Positions 12,340-22,194 of a stretch of 64,000 bases of DNA are shown one piece after another. Under the pieces are notes generated by a model, which made no database searches, was not told where the DNA came from, and was given only the letters and a program-made list of their open reading frames with translations. Each line of letters begins with the position of its first letter. Position 1 is the first letter of the stretch. The translations under genes and the position numbers were made by a program. Location of the stretch: the NCBI GenBank assembly GCA_030340625.1, contig JAOPHQ010000905.1, positions 45,001 through 109,000 of the forward strand, in the 5' to 3' direction. This DNA is from Merluccius polli (Eukaryota > Chordata > Actinopteri > Gadiformes > Merlucciidae).

Positions 12340-12731
12340 CCCCCCCCCCCCCCCCCACGCGTCACAACAATCAGAGCCGACTTCAACCCCGACGGGTAGG
12401 AGCCTCTAAAGGAACGACAGAAATGGAGAAATGGGTTAATGCACACGCTAAGAGAAGGCGTGTGTGTGACTCAGCTTCACGCATGTAAGCACACACACAC
12501 ACACACCCTTATGTACACACTATGCAAACACACACACACACACACACACAGTGGGGGAGTCTCTGGGACAGCACACAGACTGGTAGCAGAAGGTCGATAG
12601 TAGGCCTACAGCCCGGCACGCCCTGCTGAGCCGAGACACCACCGGTCGTACCCTGCGAGCCCAATGCTAATCAGCCCCCACTCGCACCCTCTCCCCCCTC
12701 TCCCCCCCCTCCACCCCCCCCCCCCCCACCA
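12340..12731. repeat. Low-complexity tracts (C runs and CA repeats)
   Basis: C run at 12340-12356, CA repeats at about 12489-12507 and 12530-12550, and a C-rich stretch up to 12727. The rest is ordinary sequence. Confidence 0.85.
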
Positions 12732-13142
12732 CAGATAGAAATAGCCCAGTAATTGGGGGAGAGATGGGTTTTCCTCTGTGAATGCAACGCTCGAAGGGCT
12801 ATCTCCCCTCCCGCTCGTTCCTCCCCTCAACCGGTTGGCGGCCGCCGTGGCGATCGCGCGGTCCCGCTATTTTGTGGACTCTGTTAATTGCCTGTCCCGC
12901 AGCAGAGGTCAGCCGGCGCTTTGCGGCGCGGGTCAACATCTCCATGACGACAGCAACTCTCGGCGGGATTGGGAGCGATGTCACCTTCACATCGGGTCCG
13001 CTGTTAACTGCTGGCGGCGGCTGGCTGACACACAGACCGCTAGCCACTTAGCGCTTAGCTAAACAGCCTTTAGCGCTACTCGCTATCAGTTTGAGACATT
13101 TTGGCAGTGCCAGTTTAAGGTATATTAGCGATGGTTACTACC
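12732..13142. other. No gene seen; GC-rich
   Basis: Overlapping 80-95 codon frames on both strands (12778-13062) reflect GC content. No conserved motif is visible. Confidence 0.45.
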
Positions 13143-13293
13143 GTATGCTGTTGTTGTTCATGTTGTTGTTGTTCTTGTTCATGTGGTTACTGTTGTCATT
13201 ATGGTATTTGTTGTTCATTTTGTTGTTGTTCATATTGTGGCTGTTGTTGCCGGTATGGTTGTTGTTGTTGTTGTTGTTGTTGTTGTCGTTGTC
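13143..13293. repeat. Degenerate (TTG)n repeat
   Basis: TTG-rich with TTC, TGG and TTA interruptions, ending in an almost pure TTG run. Its cysteine-rich or glutamine-rich translations are artefacts of the repeat. Confidence 0.9.
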
Positions 13294-13382
13294 CAGATAT
13301 GGATTTGTTTGTTAAAGAGTCATTGTGTTTCTTAGGTTCCTGTGTTTCGACTCGTGGGGTCGTGGCGTCATGTGGCAACACT

Positions 13383-13384
<2 letters not shown>

Positions 13385-13419
<35 letters not shown>
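13385..13419. repeat. (CA)n microsatellite
   Basis: A pure CA run of about 35 bases. Confidence 0.95.
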
Positions 13420-13576
13420 CCACACTCCAGTGGATGAGAAACATTTGCCTATCGCGCGACTCCGCTCTCTGCCACATCCATTATCCTCCCGAGTAAAGAG
13501 GACCTGTTCTGTTTTTATCCCTTCCTCATATTTCCACCCTGAGAATGTGGTGTTGAAGCACAGGTTGATTTCACGC

Positions 13577-13630
13577 TCTGTAGAAACGAGAGAGAGGGAG
13601 AGAGAGAGAGGGGGGGGGGAGAGAGAGAGA

Positions 13631-13668
<38 letters not shown>

Positions 13669-13685
13669 AGAGGGAGATGGAGAGA

Positions 13686-13760
<75 letters not shown>

Positions 13761-13800
13761 AGATGGACACAAAAGAAAAGAGAGAGGGAGAGAAATGAAA
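13577..13800. repeat. (GA)n-rich purine tract
   Basis: A GA run with GGGGGG and GATGG interruptions, purest at 13690-13752. One strand is almost pure purine for more than 150 bases, a composition able to form triplex DNA. Confidence 0.95.
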
Positions 13801-14020
13801 GGCATACAGGCTCAGCAGAAGGCAGATAAAAGAGACGGGGGAGACAGAGGGGGAGAGAGAGGGAGGATACCGTCTGCAGTTTGCTGGTGTTTGTAGAAGA
13901 TAAAAGAGATTATTGAGAGGAAATACATTCATTATACAAAGAGGAAGCGTTGTGTGAGAGTAAGCTAACAGCTCAGTTACTCAGGCCTAGGAAATACCAC
14001 ACGTTATTATTATTATTATT

Positions 14021-14093
14021 AGTGTGAATGCTGGAGCATTCACACTCTAGATATCTGAATCTTTATTAGTGTGAATGCTGGAGCATTCACACT
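14021..14093. repeat. Two copies of a 26-nt perfect palindrome
   Basis: AGTGTGAATGCT and its complement AGCATTCACACT are separated by GG, forming a 12-bp stem at 14021-14046. The same palindrome recurs at 14068-14093, a 47-bp period. The sequence that follows (CTAGATATCTGAATC, then TTATT-rich) resembles a dispersed repeat seen in many fish genomes. A related end, CAGCATTCACACG, occurs near 16308, suggesting that a composite element spans about 14.0-16.4 kb. Confidence 0.8.
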
Positions 14094-14288
14094 CTAGATA
14101 TCTGAATCTTTATTATTTTTATTTTTATTCTTCTTCCGCCCGTTTTTTGGCACTCTTCTCCTTCTTCATATTTTCAGCTACAGAAACCATTCAAATATCA
14201 AAATGTTCATATTTATTACGACATGATGGCTATCTATTCACATTTTTAATATTAATTCAACTTTTCAAATTATTCTACTTTTTCCACC

Positions 14289-15160
14289 TTTATTTTTCCA
14301 ATACAAATCAATGGGCGGACGGCAAAGCCGTCCGCCCAGCCTCTTAATTCTTCACATTCTTTACGTCGTAACTAATTCAAATTTCAACCTTTTCCCATCG
14401 TTCAAACAATTAAACAAATCTAGAGATTTGTATCTATCTAGCCGTGTTCACGAAATTTCGATAGCTGTTATACTTTTTTCTGTATCGCAGTTTTAGTTTC
14501 AAATCGTCATATTCTACCGTTCGTCCCATTGTAACCGGCGGACCTTCCACTGTTTACTTCCGCTGCTTTACGTCGTAACTATTTCAAATTTCAACCGTTT
14601 CCCATCGTTCAAACAATTAAACAAATCTAGAGATTTGTATCTATCTAGCCGTGTTCACGAAATTTCGATAGCTGTTATACTTTTTTCTGTATCGCAGTTT
14701 TAGTTTCAAATCGTCATATTCTACCGTTCGTCCCATTGTAACCGGCGGACCTTCCACTGTTTAACACGTAACTAATTCATTCACATTTCAACCGCTAACC
14801 TTCATTCAAAAAATGTCACTAATCTACAGATTTGTATATTCAATAATAACGATATCCAAACTAAATTTCGATAGCATTTATATTTATTCAGAATCACAGT
14901 TTACACATCGATTACACATTGATCTCTGGCCTAACTAAATCAATTCTCAATCGTTTACCTTCGTTCAAAAAATGTACAGACTTGTATATCCCATAATATC
15001 CAATCAAAGGGGGTCCACCGATCAAAAGAATCAATGGGTTTCATTAAATTAATCCGAGTTGTGAATAATATCATGTGAAGTCCGTTGCTCACTGTCTGTA
15101 TGCTGGCTGTCGTAAATCTTCCGCTGCCGTAAAACGACGTTCACGTTCGAGCGTCATGGC
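14289..15160. repeat. Direct repeats of about 207 bp in a repeat island
   Basis: TTACGTCGTAACTA begins at 14361 and again at 14568, and the following sequence is nearly identical up to CTTCCACTGTTTA. A third, more diverged copy lies at about 14765-14960. A fourth start (TTTACGTCGTAACTAATTC) occurs at 15609, beyond the G-rich minisatellite. A second hairpin, GGGCGGACGG/CCGTCCGCCC, is at about 14312-14337, and a reduced version is near 15575. No coding function. Confidence 0.8.
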
Positions 15161-15182
15161 GTCACCGCGGAGCTACGGCCGA

Positions 15183-15540
15183 CGGGGGGGGCGGGGCGCG
15201 CAATAGTAACACAAACAAACACACCGCGGACCTACGGGGGGGGTGCCCGCAATAGTAACACAAACAAACACACCGCGGACCTACGGGGGGGGGGGGCGCC
15301 CGCAATAGTAACACAAACAAACACACCGCGGACCTACGGGGGGGGGTGCCCGCAATAGTAACACAAACAAACACACCGCGGACCTACGGGGGGGGGTGCC
15401 CGCAATAGTAACACAAACAAACACACCGCGGACCTACGGCCGGGGGGGGGGGGGGGGGGGGGGGGGCTGCCCCCAATAGTAACACAAACACACCGCGGAC
15501 CTACGGCTGGGGGGGGGGGGGGGGGGCCGCAATAGTAAAT
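15183..15540. repeat. G-tract minisatellite, about 7 units
   Basis: The unit is CAATAGTAACACAAACAAAC, then ACACCGCGGACCTACGG, then a variable G run. The CAATAG start recurs at 15201, 15250, 15303, 15353, 15403, 15474 and 15530, so units are 49-71 bp. Most of the length difference is in the G run (about 7 to more than 25 G). Neighbouring G runs could form G-quadruplexes. The exact G-run lengths may be unreliable in the assembly. Confidence 0.92.
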
Positions 15541-15661
15541 TGTAGTATACATTTATTTTTCCAATATAAATCAATGGGCGGACGCCCAGCCTCTTATTCT
15601 CCCAATGCTTTACGTCGTAACTAATTCAAATTTCAACCGTTTCCCATCGATCAAACAATTA

Positions 15662-16265
15662 AAGCTATTAGTATTACTAATTCGGCTACTACTACTTTCA
15701 GCTACTTCTACTATTTCAGATTCTTCTACTATTTCAGCTACTACTACAATTTCAACTACTTCTACTACTTTGATAATTCTACTATTTCAGCTTCTACTAC
15801 TACTTTCAGCTTCTTCTACTATTTCAGCTTCTACTACTACTTTCAGCTTCTTCTACTATTTCAGCTTCTACTACTACTTTCAGCTTCTTCTACTATTTCA
15901 GCTTCTACTACTACTTTCAGCTTCTTCTACTATTTCAGCTTGTAATACTACTTTCAGCTTCTTCTACTATTTCAGCTTCTACTACTACTTTCAGATTCTT
16001 CTACTATTTCAGCTTCTACTACTACTTTCAGATTCTTCTACTATTTCAGCTTCTACTACTACTTTCAGATTCTTCTACTATTTCAGCTTCTACTACTACT
16101 TTCAGATTCTTCTACTATTTCAGCTTATACTACTACTTTCAGATTCTTCTACTATTTCAGCTTATACTACTACTTTCAGATTCTTCTACTATTTCAGCTT
16201 CTTCTACTACTTTCAGATTCTTCTACTATTTCAGCTTATACTACTACTTTCAGATTCTTCAGATC
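15662..16265. repeat. 37-bp pyrimidine-rich minisatellite, about 15 copies
   Basis: The unit is CTTCTTCTACTATTTCAGC followed by TTCTACTACTACTTTCAG (37 bp, measured at 15841 to 15878), with more degenerate copies at the left edge. The 247-codon plus-strand frame over it is low-complexity F/Y/L/S sequence and not a gene. Confidence 0.93.
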
Positions 16266-16349
16266 AATTCATTTTATATTTCTGCTTTGCGCTTATCATT
16301 CAGCTTCCAGCATTCACACGCGTTTTCTGCAGGAAATGCATTTTCTAGT

Positions 16350-16398
16350 TATTATTATTGTTGTTGTTGTTGTTGTTGTTATTATTATTATTATTATT
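16350..16398. repeat. (ATT)n/(GTT)n microsatellite
   Basis: ATT repeats, then TTG/GTT repeats, then ATT repeats again. Confidence 0.93.
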
Positions 16399-16585
16399 CA
16401 CACCCGGGCCTCAAACTACAATATAAAGCCACAACATGTGAATATGTTACTTTTGTAGTGTTTGTGGATGTGTGGGTTTAAGTCATACTGCAATTGCACA
16501 AAAAAAAGACACCGCTTGATCTGTAATCCAATACCATGTTTGCTATTATTAATACAACTATTACTACTACACACTCGAAATGGTG

Positions 16586-16638
16586 GTTCTATTTCGTTCC
16601 TACTGACCGCCAGAGGCGGTGCTTTCAGCACATGGATG
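16586..16638 (+). repeat. DIRS left inverted terminal repeat
   Basis: Begins GTTCTATTTCGTTCCTACTG and ends CAGCACATGGATG. Its reverse complement occurs at 22142-22194 with one mismatch in 53 positions. The inner part (GACCGCCAGAGGCGGTGC) is itself partly self-complementary. In this family such ends are the templates and crossover sites for the recombinase; the role is inferred. Confidence 0.9.
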
Positions 16639-17613
16639 TCCATCACGCGTGCGTGCAGGTCGAGAAATTTGTATCAACAAAGTCAAACTTGACCTGGGTG
16701 ACGTATGCCCTGCGCTGCGGCGCACAAAAGGCACGTCAGCCCAGGGAGCGACCTCTTGCCATTTTCTCGCGTTGAGAAAGCAGGTCGTATGCATATGCAT
16801 GAGCGTTCTTACTTTTTTCTGGTGGACTGTTGTGCTGCGCGAGGAGTCTTATGCCTTTGAGGTTGGAGCTGCGGCTTTGTTTTCGCCCTCCTAAAGACTG
16901 CGAGCCATACACCGCTCGGTTGCGTTTGTTTTGTTTTCCACCTACAGGTAAGTGCGATTTACTTTGTTTTCGGTCTCTGATTGCGTTGTTCGCAACGAAT
17001 AGACTGTTTGTGAGGTGAGACAGCGTTTTCCGTCTGCGTAAATCCTCCTGTTTTCACGGGTTCCCGCCGTTATCGGGTGTTATTTAATTTGAGTTTGATT
17101 TCTTATATAAAACTTACAACAACACAGCCTTAGTTCATACGAGGTACTCGGTGCCTTCCCCGAATCGGGGTGCTCCCCACTTCGGTGGGTGATTGTTTCT
17201 TGTTTTGTTTTCTCTCGGACTCGGTCCGTTTCTATGTTGCCTTGTATTTTTATTTCGCTGCTTTGGACGTGTGTTCACTCCTGGCGATATTTTGGCCTGT
17301 ATACCTGCGTGTATCCGCTGTTTTCGGCCAGGTGATAACCCGTGTGTTAACTGTTTTTCTGTGCTAGCGGGCGTGTGCGCCCCTGAGCCGTCTTATCTAA
17401 CCTTGTATTGTTCTATTTCGCTGCCTTGGACATGTGTTCACTCCTGGCGATATTTTTGGCCTGTATAACTGCGCGTATCCGCTGTTTTTAGGCCAGGTGA
17501 TAACCCGTGTGTTTCCTGTTTTCTGTGCTAGCGGGCGTGTGCGTCCCTGATTGCACCTACCGGCCTCATAGCCCTGTGTTTCCGTCTGCTGAGTTACTCG
17601 CCGAGAACCAGCC
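16639..17613 (+). promoter_or_regulatory. DIRS 5' leader with 163-bp direct duplication
   Basis: Non-coding leader before the gag ATG. The stretch from about 17239 is repeated at about 17401 (GGAC at 17265 and 17428, a 163-bp period) with scattered differences. A consensus splice donor CAG|GTAAGT lies at 16945-16953. The promoter was not located. The first 130-150 bases (from 16616) are nearly identical to the interior of the 290-bp modules at 22246 and 27353. Confidence 0.65.
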
Positions 17614-19163
17614 ATGGATCGGGGCCCAGGCCATGCTGGGGGTATGATCATGTCATGCATTCACTGTCTGGCTCCATTGGATGCGGATGATGGCCACGAC
17701 CAGTGTCCCTCCTGCCTGGGTGTTGAACACCTCCGGGAGGGCATGACTACAATGGCATGCCTACACTGTACCTGTTTGAGCCTGTCGGCTAGGGCAGCTA
17801 GGCTGGCCCGTCTGGAGGGCGTGCTGCCCTCCCAGCCGCTCACTCCACGGCTGGCTAGCCCTCCCAAACGCCGCAGGTCTGGACTCCCCCCAGCGCCCAG
17901 GGGGGCAAACGTCGGAAGGCCGACCCCTTGGCCCACAAGGTGGACGCCCTGGCGTCCGAGTTTGCAGGCATCAAGACCCTCCTGCTCAGCCTCCAGCCTG
18001 CTGTGCAGGCTGCTGGTGCCCCCCCTGCTGTCCCACCGGCGGGGCCCTCTGGGTCGTCTCGTCCGGTGTTGTCGCCTGCGTACTCTGCCCAGGAGGACGT
18101 GCTGTCTACCAGGGCTTCGGAGGGCCTTTTTCTTGACCAGGCGTGTGGTGATGGGGGAGGCGGGGCCTCTCACTCTTCCCATACTATCTCCCTGGAAGGG
18201 GAGCGCAGTACACTGGCCGGTTCTGAGGCTAGCCAGATGTCTGTCCGGCCTGCCTTGAAGGTGGCCTTGGCGCGTCTGGGGTTGGACGCGGCGCCCAGCG
18301 TGGCGACCCCTCCAAGTGCCTTCTTTAGAAGGGCCTCTCGGGCGGGGGAATTTTGTGTTCCGCCCTCGGCCCCGTTCCTCGAGGAGCTGCAGAGCTGCTG
18401 GGCTGACCCCAGACGGCTCACGCGCCCCTCTCAGTCCGCCAGGGCCCTTGCGAGCATGTCCGCTGCGTCCAGCTATGGCCTGGACCGCATGCCCGACATC
18501 GAGCCTTCGGTTGCTGCTCTGGTGCTGTCGCCTGGCGAAGCTCTCCGGCCAGATGCGCGTTGCCCTCGGCCACAGTGTCGCCTGACGGACGACCACATTG
18601 TGAGGGGCTATAACACGGCAGCGCGGATGGGGCGCATTGGTAATTCAATGTCGCACCTCATTCTGGCCCTGTCGCAGACTCTGCAGGCCTCCGATGTGGA
18701 CCCATCTGTCCGTGACCTGAGCGACGCCTCTCTCCAGGCGTTCGGGTTCATGACAAGGGAGCTGGGGAGGCTCATGTCCTCCTTGACCCTAGCACGGCGG
18801 CAGATCTGGCTGGCTCAATCCCCCCTTTTAGAGCCGTATAGGCGGGCCCTCAGGACTCTGCCTGTTGTCCCGGGGGAGCTGTTTGGGCCTGCTGCGCAGC
18901 AAGCCCTGGAGCGCAGCTTACAGGTCACACAGGCCAGGGAGCAGTTCTCCAGTCTGCGTCGGGGACAGCCCGGCAGACTGAGGCCTCCAGCGGTGGCCGC
19001 AGTGCCTCTGGCTGTGCCACGGCCTTTCTCTCGGCCTCCGGTGCGGCGTTCCGAGAGATTTCACCGGCAGGCTCCCGCCCAAACCCCTCCTGCTGCTCAG
19101 CGGGAACAGCCAGCTCGGCGTCGCCCCTACAGGTTTCCTAGGGGGCGGGGGGGGCGGCCCTGA
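17614..19163 (+). pseudogene. DIRS gag-like ORF with one frame break
   Basis: This is the first ORF of the DIRS element, in the position of gag. The start ATG sits in a strong context (GCCATGG). Residues 15-39 contain a C-x2-C (15, 18), then H28, C31, C34 and H39, a zinc-binding arrangement typical of this ORF in DIRS elements. A Pro/Ala-rich region and an Arg-rich, basic C-terminus (RRPYRFPRGRGGRP) follow, consistent with nucleic-acid binding. The N-terminal part reads in one frame to a run of six G at 17900-17905. Beyond it the coding signal moves to another frame (open to the TGA at 19161-19163), so one small indel in the G run splits the gene. Programmed slippage is possible, but the run is not an ideal slippery heptamer in the incoming frame. 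The end overlaps the upstream extension of the RT frame. Confidence 0.8.
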
Positions 19164-19227
19164 CGCGATCCCTCCGGCGGTTGGGCGCTTCACCAGTTTA
19201 CAGCTCGGCTACTGGGAGCGACACATA

Positions 19228-21072
19228 TTGGACCCCTGGGTGGTGGCAACACTTTCCCGGGGCTACCACATCCAATTTCGGCGCCGACCGCCACATTTCC
19301 GGGGGGTCAAGATGACCCTCGTCAAAGACCCGACCCGAGCTCGGGCCCTGCGTCTGGAGCTCCTGGCCCTCTTGCACAAGGGGGCCATAGAGCCGTTAGA
19401 CGCTTTTACACAGGGCAGTGGGTTTTATTCCACATATTTTATTGTGCCAAAGAAGGACGGAGGACTGCGCCCCATCCTGGACCTGAGGCCCCTCAACTCC
19501 CATCTAAGGGTAAGGACGTTTCACATGTTGCGCACTGTCACTGTCCTGCAGGGTATTCGGCCAGGCGACTGGTTCACCACCATCGACCTGAAGGATGCGT
19601 ATTTTCACGTCCCCATCGCTCCTCACCACCGGCAGTTCCTGCGGTTTGCCTTCGAGGGTCGGGCGTACCAGTTTTGCGTACTCCCGTTTGGGATTTCACT
19701 GGCACCCAGGGTATTCACCAGGTGCGTGGCCGCGGCCTTGGCCCCGCTGCAGGCCCAGGGCCTGCGCATCTTCCCTTATCTGGACGACTGGCTGATCTGC
19801 TCCCAATCGAGGGAGGAGGCCCTCAGGGATGTGGAGTCCCTGGTCTCCCATATCACCAGCCTGGGGCTCACTGTAAACCACGGGAAGAGCTCCCTTGTTC
19901 CACGCCAGCAGACCGCGTTCCTGGGCATGCACCTGGATTCACGGTCGATGACGGCCTCCCTCTCGCCCCGCCGTGTCAAGGACGTGGTCCACCTCCTCCG
20001 CCGCTTCGTAGGCGGCAGGCTCCTGTCCTTCAGGACATTCCAGAGGCTCCTGGGCATGCTCACAGCGGCTTCCTCCGTAGTCCCGCTGGGCATGTTGTCC
20101 TTGAGGCCCCTTCAGGTCTGGCTCAACGATCTGGGGCTGCATCCCGCCCGGCAGGGGCATGCCCTGGTCAGGGTCACTGTCAGCTGTCTGAGGCATCTGC
20201 GCCCATGGAGGAGGGAAGCCTTCCTCTCCCGGGGCGTCCCCTTAGGGTCTATCCCTTCCCGCAGGGAAGTGGTGACCACGGACGCTTCCCTAGGAGGGTG
20301 GGGCGCGGTGTGGCAATGCCGGACAGTCAGGGGCCTGTGGTCGCCTTCCCAGCAGACGCTGCACATCAACGTGCTGGAGCTGCAGGCCGTCTGGTGCGCT
20401 CTGCGCCATTTTTTGCCCTACCTGTCGGGGAAACATGTCCTCGTCCGGACAGACAATACATCGGTGGTCTACCACATCAACCACCAGGGGAGTGCCAGGT
20501 CCAGGCAGTCTCTGCGGGTGGCCCAACTGCTTTTGCATTGGGCCCACCCCAGGTTGCTGAGCCTCAGGGCAATGTACTTGCCGGGCGCTCTGAATGGGCC
20601 GGCGGACCTTCTGTCCCGCCAGGGCCCTCATCCTGGCGAGTGGAGGCTACATCCGGAGGTTGTGGGGGCGATTTGGCGCCGGTTTGGCAGGGCGTCGGTA
20701 GACCTTTTTGACTCCCGAGCAACAACTCACTGTCCCCTGTGGTTTTCCCTGGCGGACGTGGCAAGCCCCCTGGGCCAGGATGCGCTGGCGCATGCATGGC
20801 CCCAGCAGCTGCTATATGCCTTCCCTCCGCTGCCTCTGATTCTGCCCCTCCTGGACAGGGTTCTGTCCGGGGAGCACAGTGTTTTACTTGTAGCCCCCAG
20901 GTGGCCGGGCAGGGCCTGGTTTCCTGTACTTTACAGGCTCCTGGACGGGGACCCTTGGCGCCTCCCTACGAGGCTGGATCTCCTATCCCAGCTAGACGGC
21001 CGGATCTGGCACCCGGACCCGTCTCGATTGCAGCTTTGGGTGTGGCCCCTGAAGGGCCAGAGCCGTTGTTGA
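19228..21072 (+). CDS. DIRS reverse transcriptase-RNase H polyprotein
   Basis: Converts element RNA to DNA. The RT domain spans about residues 20-270 and includes FIVPKKDGGLRPILDLRPLN, FTTIDLKDAYFHVPI, the LPFGISLAPRVFT box and the catalytic YLDD at residues 184-187. RNase H follows, with D352 (TTDAS), E384 (ELQAVWCAL), D409 (RTDNTS) and D460 (GPADLLSR) in the expected order. The C-terminal part after about 470 (including LLVAPRWPGRAWFP) lies where DIRS elements carry a Dam-like methylase-related region; I do not see a clear catalytic motif there. The start is uncertain: 19228 is a TTG, and the frame is open upstream into gag, so internal initiation or translation coupled to gag is possible. 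The last part overlaps the recombinase ORF in another frame. No internal stop. Confidence 0.93.
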   Translation: MDPWVVATLSRGYHIQFRRRPPHFRGVKMTLVKDPTRARALRLELLALLHKGAIEPLDAFTQGSGFYSTYFIVPKKDGGLRPILDLRPLNSHLRVRTFHMLRTVTVLQGIRPGDWFTTIDLKDAYFHVPIAPHHRQFLRFAFEGRAYQFCVLPFGISLAPRVFTRCVAAALAPLQAQGLRIFPYLDDWLICSQSREEALRDVESLVSHITSLGLTVNHGKSSLVPRQQTAFLGMHLDSRSMTASLSPRRVKDVVHLLRRFVGGRLLSFRTFQRLLGMLTAASSVVPLGMLSLRPLQVWLNDLGLHPARQGHALVRVTVSCLRHLRPWRREAFLSRGVPLGSIPSRREVVTTDASLGGWGAVWQCRTVRGLWSPSQQTLHINVLELQAVWCALRHFLPYLSGKHVLVRTDNTSVVYHINHQGSARSRQSLRVAQLLLHWAHPRLLSLRAMYLPGALNGPADLLSRQGPHPGEWRLHPEVVGAIWRRFGRASVDLFDSRATTHCPLWFSLADVASPLGQDALAHAWPQQLLYAFPPLPLILPLLDRVLSGEHSVLLVAPRWPGRAWFPVLYRLLDGDPWRLPTRLDLLSQLDGRIWHPDPSRLQLWVWPLKGQSRC

Positions 21073-22100
21073 GGCTCTGCGAGCCGGCTGTACTGCGTAC
21101 CATTCAGAGTTCCAGGGCACCCTCCACCAATGCCCTCTACGCAAATAGGTGGAAGCTTTTTGCGGAGTGGTGTACTGTTGAGGGTCAGGTACCTGCGAGC
21201 TGCCCCCTGCCTGTGGTACTGGCCTTCCTCCAGTCTCGCCTGGATGCCGGCCTCGCGGCCTCCACCATTAAAGTCTATGTTGCTGCTATTTCGGCCCAAC
21301 ATAATAGGGTGGATGGCGTCACGGTGGGGTCACACACACTGGTGACGCGCTTCCTGAAAGGTGCTCAGCGGCTTCGGCCGCCCCTGCGGAACCCAGTTCC
21401 TCGTTGGGATCTGCCTCTCGTCTTGGGGGCACTGTCTAGGCCCCCATTTGAGCCTCTCCAGGACTTGGGCTTGGATGTGCTGTCCATGAAGACTGCGTTT
21501 CTCCTGGCCATTGCATCGGCAAGGCGGGTGAGCGAACTGCATGCCTTGTCTGTACATGGGGAGTGCTTGATTTGGCATCCCGGGGATACGGGGGTGACCT
21601 TGCGGCCCAACCCCTCGTTTCTTTCAAAAACTTTTTCCACTGCCTTTGTGAACCAGCCTCTTACTCTGGCGGCTTTTTCACCCTCTTCTCAAGAGATGGG
21701 GCCGGGGCAGGATGGTGCGCCGTTATGCCCTGTGCGGGCGTTGAGGCGCTACCTCCAACTGACGGCCGGGATCCGCCGGTCGGACTCGTTGTTCGTCTGC
21801 CACACTGGGCCCAGACGTGGTCACGCCCTTTCCAAGCAGCGACTGTCCAGGTGGATCGTCGGGGCCATCGAACTCTCCTACAGCAGCGGTGGCGTTCCTG
21901 TCCCACCTCATGTCCGGTCACACTCTACAAGGGGTGTGGCTGCTTCTTGGGCGGCCCTCAGGGGGGTCCCCCTGTCTGACATCTGTGCAGCGGCGTCGTG
22001 GTCTTCGCCCTGCACGTTTGCGAGGTTTTACAGCTTTAATGTGGTCCCGCATCATCCGGTGGCCTCGGCTGTGCTCCCTACCCCTTCGCAGTGTCCTTAG
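20796..22100 (+). CDS. DIRS tyrosine recombinase
   Basis: Site-specific recombinase that integrates the circular DNA intermediate of DIRS elements. The frame overlaps the RT ORF. 20796 is the first in-frame ATG, but the conserved protein starts around 21060. An N-terminal SAM-like core-binding region (about 21090-21370, with NALYANRWKLFAEWC and LAASTIKVYVAAISAQH) precedes the catalytic domain. Visible catalytic residues are Arg in ASARRVSEL (21522-21527), His and Arg in the HSTRG box (21921-21932), and the nucleophilic Tyr in FARFY (22029-22031). A Trp-containing ASWSS segment lies before the Tyr. The set is complete, so the enzyme could be active. A second, 5'-truncated copy with identical translation over the shared region is at 25938-27207. 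Confidence 0.92.
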   Translation: MAPAAAICLPSAASDSAPPGQGSVRGAQCFTCSPQVAGQGLVSCTLQAPGRGPLAPPYEAGSPIPARRPDLAPGPVSIAALGVAPEGPEPLLRLCEPAVLRTIQSSRAPSTNALYANRWKLFAEWCTVEGQVPASCPLPVVLAFLQSRLDAGLAASTIKVYVAAISAQHNRVDGVTVGSHTLVTRFLKGAQRLRPPLRNPVPRWDLPLVLGALSRPPFEPLQDLGLDVLSMKTAFLLAIASARRVSELHALSVHGECLIWHPGDTGVTLRPNPSFLSKTFSTAFVNQPLTLAAFSPSSQEMGPGQDGAPLCPVRALRRYLQLTAGIRRSDSLFVCHTGPRRGHALSKQRLSRWIVGAIELSYSSGGVPVPPHVRSHSTRGVAASWAALRGVPLSDICAAASWSSPCTFARFYSFNVVPHHPVASAVLPTPSQCP

Positions 22101-22141
22101 GACGGTAGGTTGGCATTCCTCGTGACTTGGTTGGCATTAGT

Positions 22142-22194
22142 CATCCATGTGCTGAAAGCACCGCCTCTGGTGGTCAGTAGGAACGAAATAGAAC
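22142..22194 (-). repeat. DIRS right inverted terminal repeat
   Basis: Reverse complement of the left terminus with one change (GGTGGTC against GGCGGTC in the inner box). It ends GGAACGAAATAGAAC, directly followed by the inverted-repeat module; the final AGAAC also forms part of that module's arm. Confidence 0.9.

Larger units (their letters stand above)
16586..22194 (+). mobile_element. DIRS-type tyrosine-recombinase retrotransposon
   Basis: About 5.6 kb between 53-bp inverted terminal repeats. It contains a leader, a gag-like ORF with an N-terminal zinc-binding motif, an RT-RNase H ORF, and a tyrosine recombinase ORF overlapping it in another frame. DIRS elements replace the DDE integrase with a tyrosine recombinase, have inverted or split termini instead of LTRs, and make no target-site duplication. 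All of this fits. RT and recombinase are intact by eye; gag has one frame break. The right end abuts a 290-bp inverted-repeat module, and the 3' part is duplicated at 25938. Confidence 0.93.

Noticed and set aside
13131..13496. Cysteine-rich 121-codon frame resembling a metal-binding protein
   Set aside because: The cysteines come from the TTG/TGT repeat read in one frame; the other frames give Leu or Gln runs.
13384..13932. Long Ser/Leu-rich and Arg/Glu-rich frames on both strands
   Set aside because: Translation of the GA/CT microsatellite.
15605..16348. 247-codon hydrophobic frame that could look like a membrane protein
   Set aside because: It is the 37-bp minisatellite; residues are only those encoded by TTC/TAC/CTA-type codons and there is no conserved segment.
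17900..17906. Programmed -1 frameshift site in DIRS gag
   Set aside because: In the incoming frame the run does not give the X-XXY-YYZ codon arrangement needed, so a simple indel is more likely.
18170..22125. Many 60-345 codon frames overlapping the DIRS genes on both strands
   Set aside because: GC-rich shadow frames of the gag, RT and recombinase ORFs without motifs of their own.
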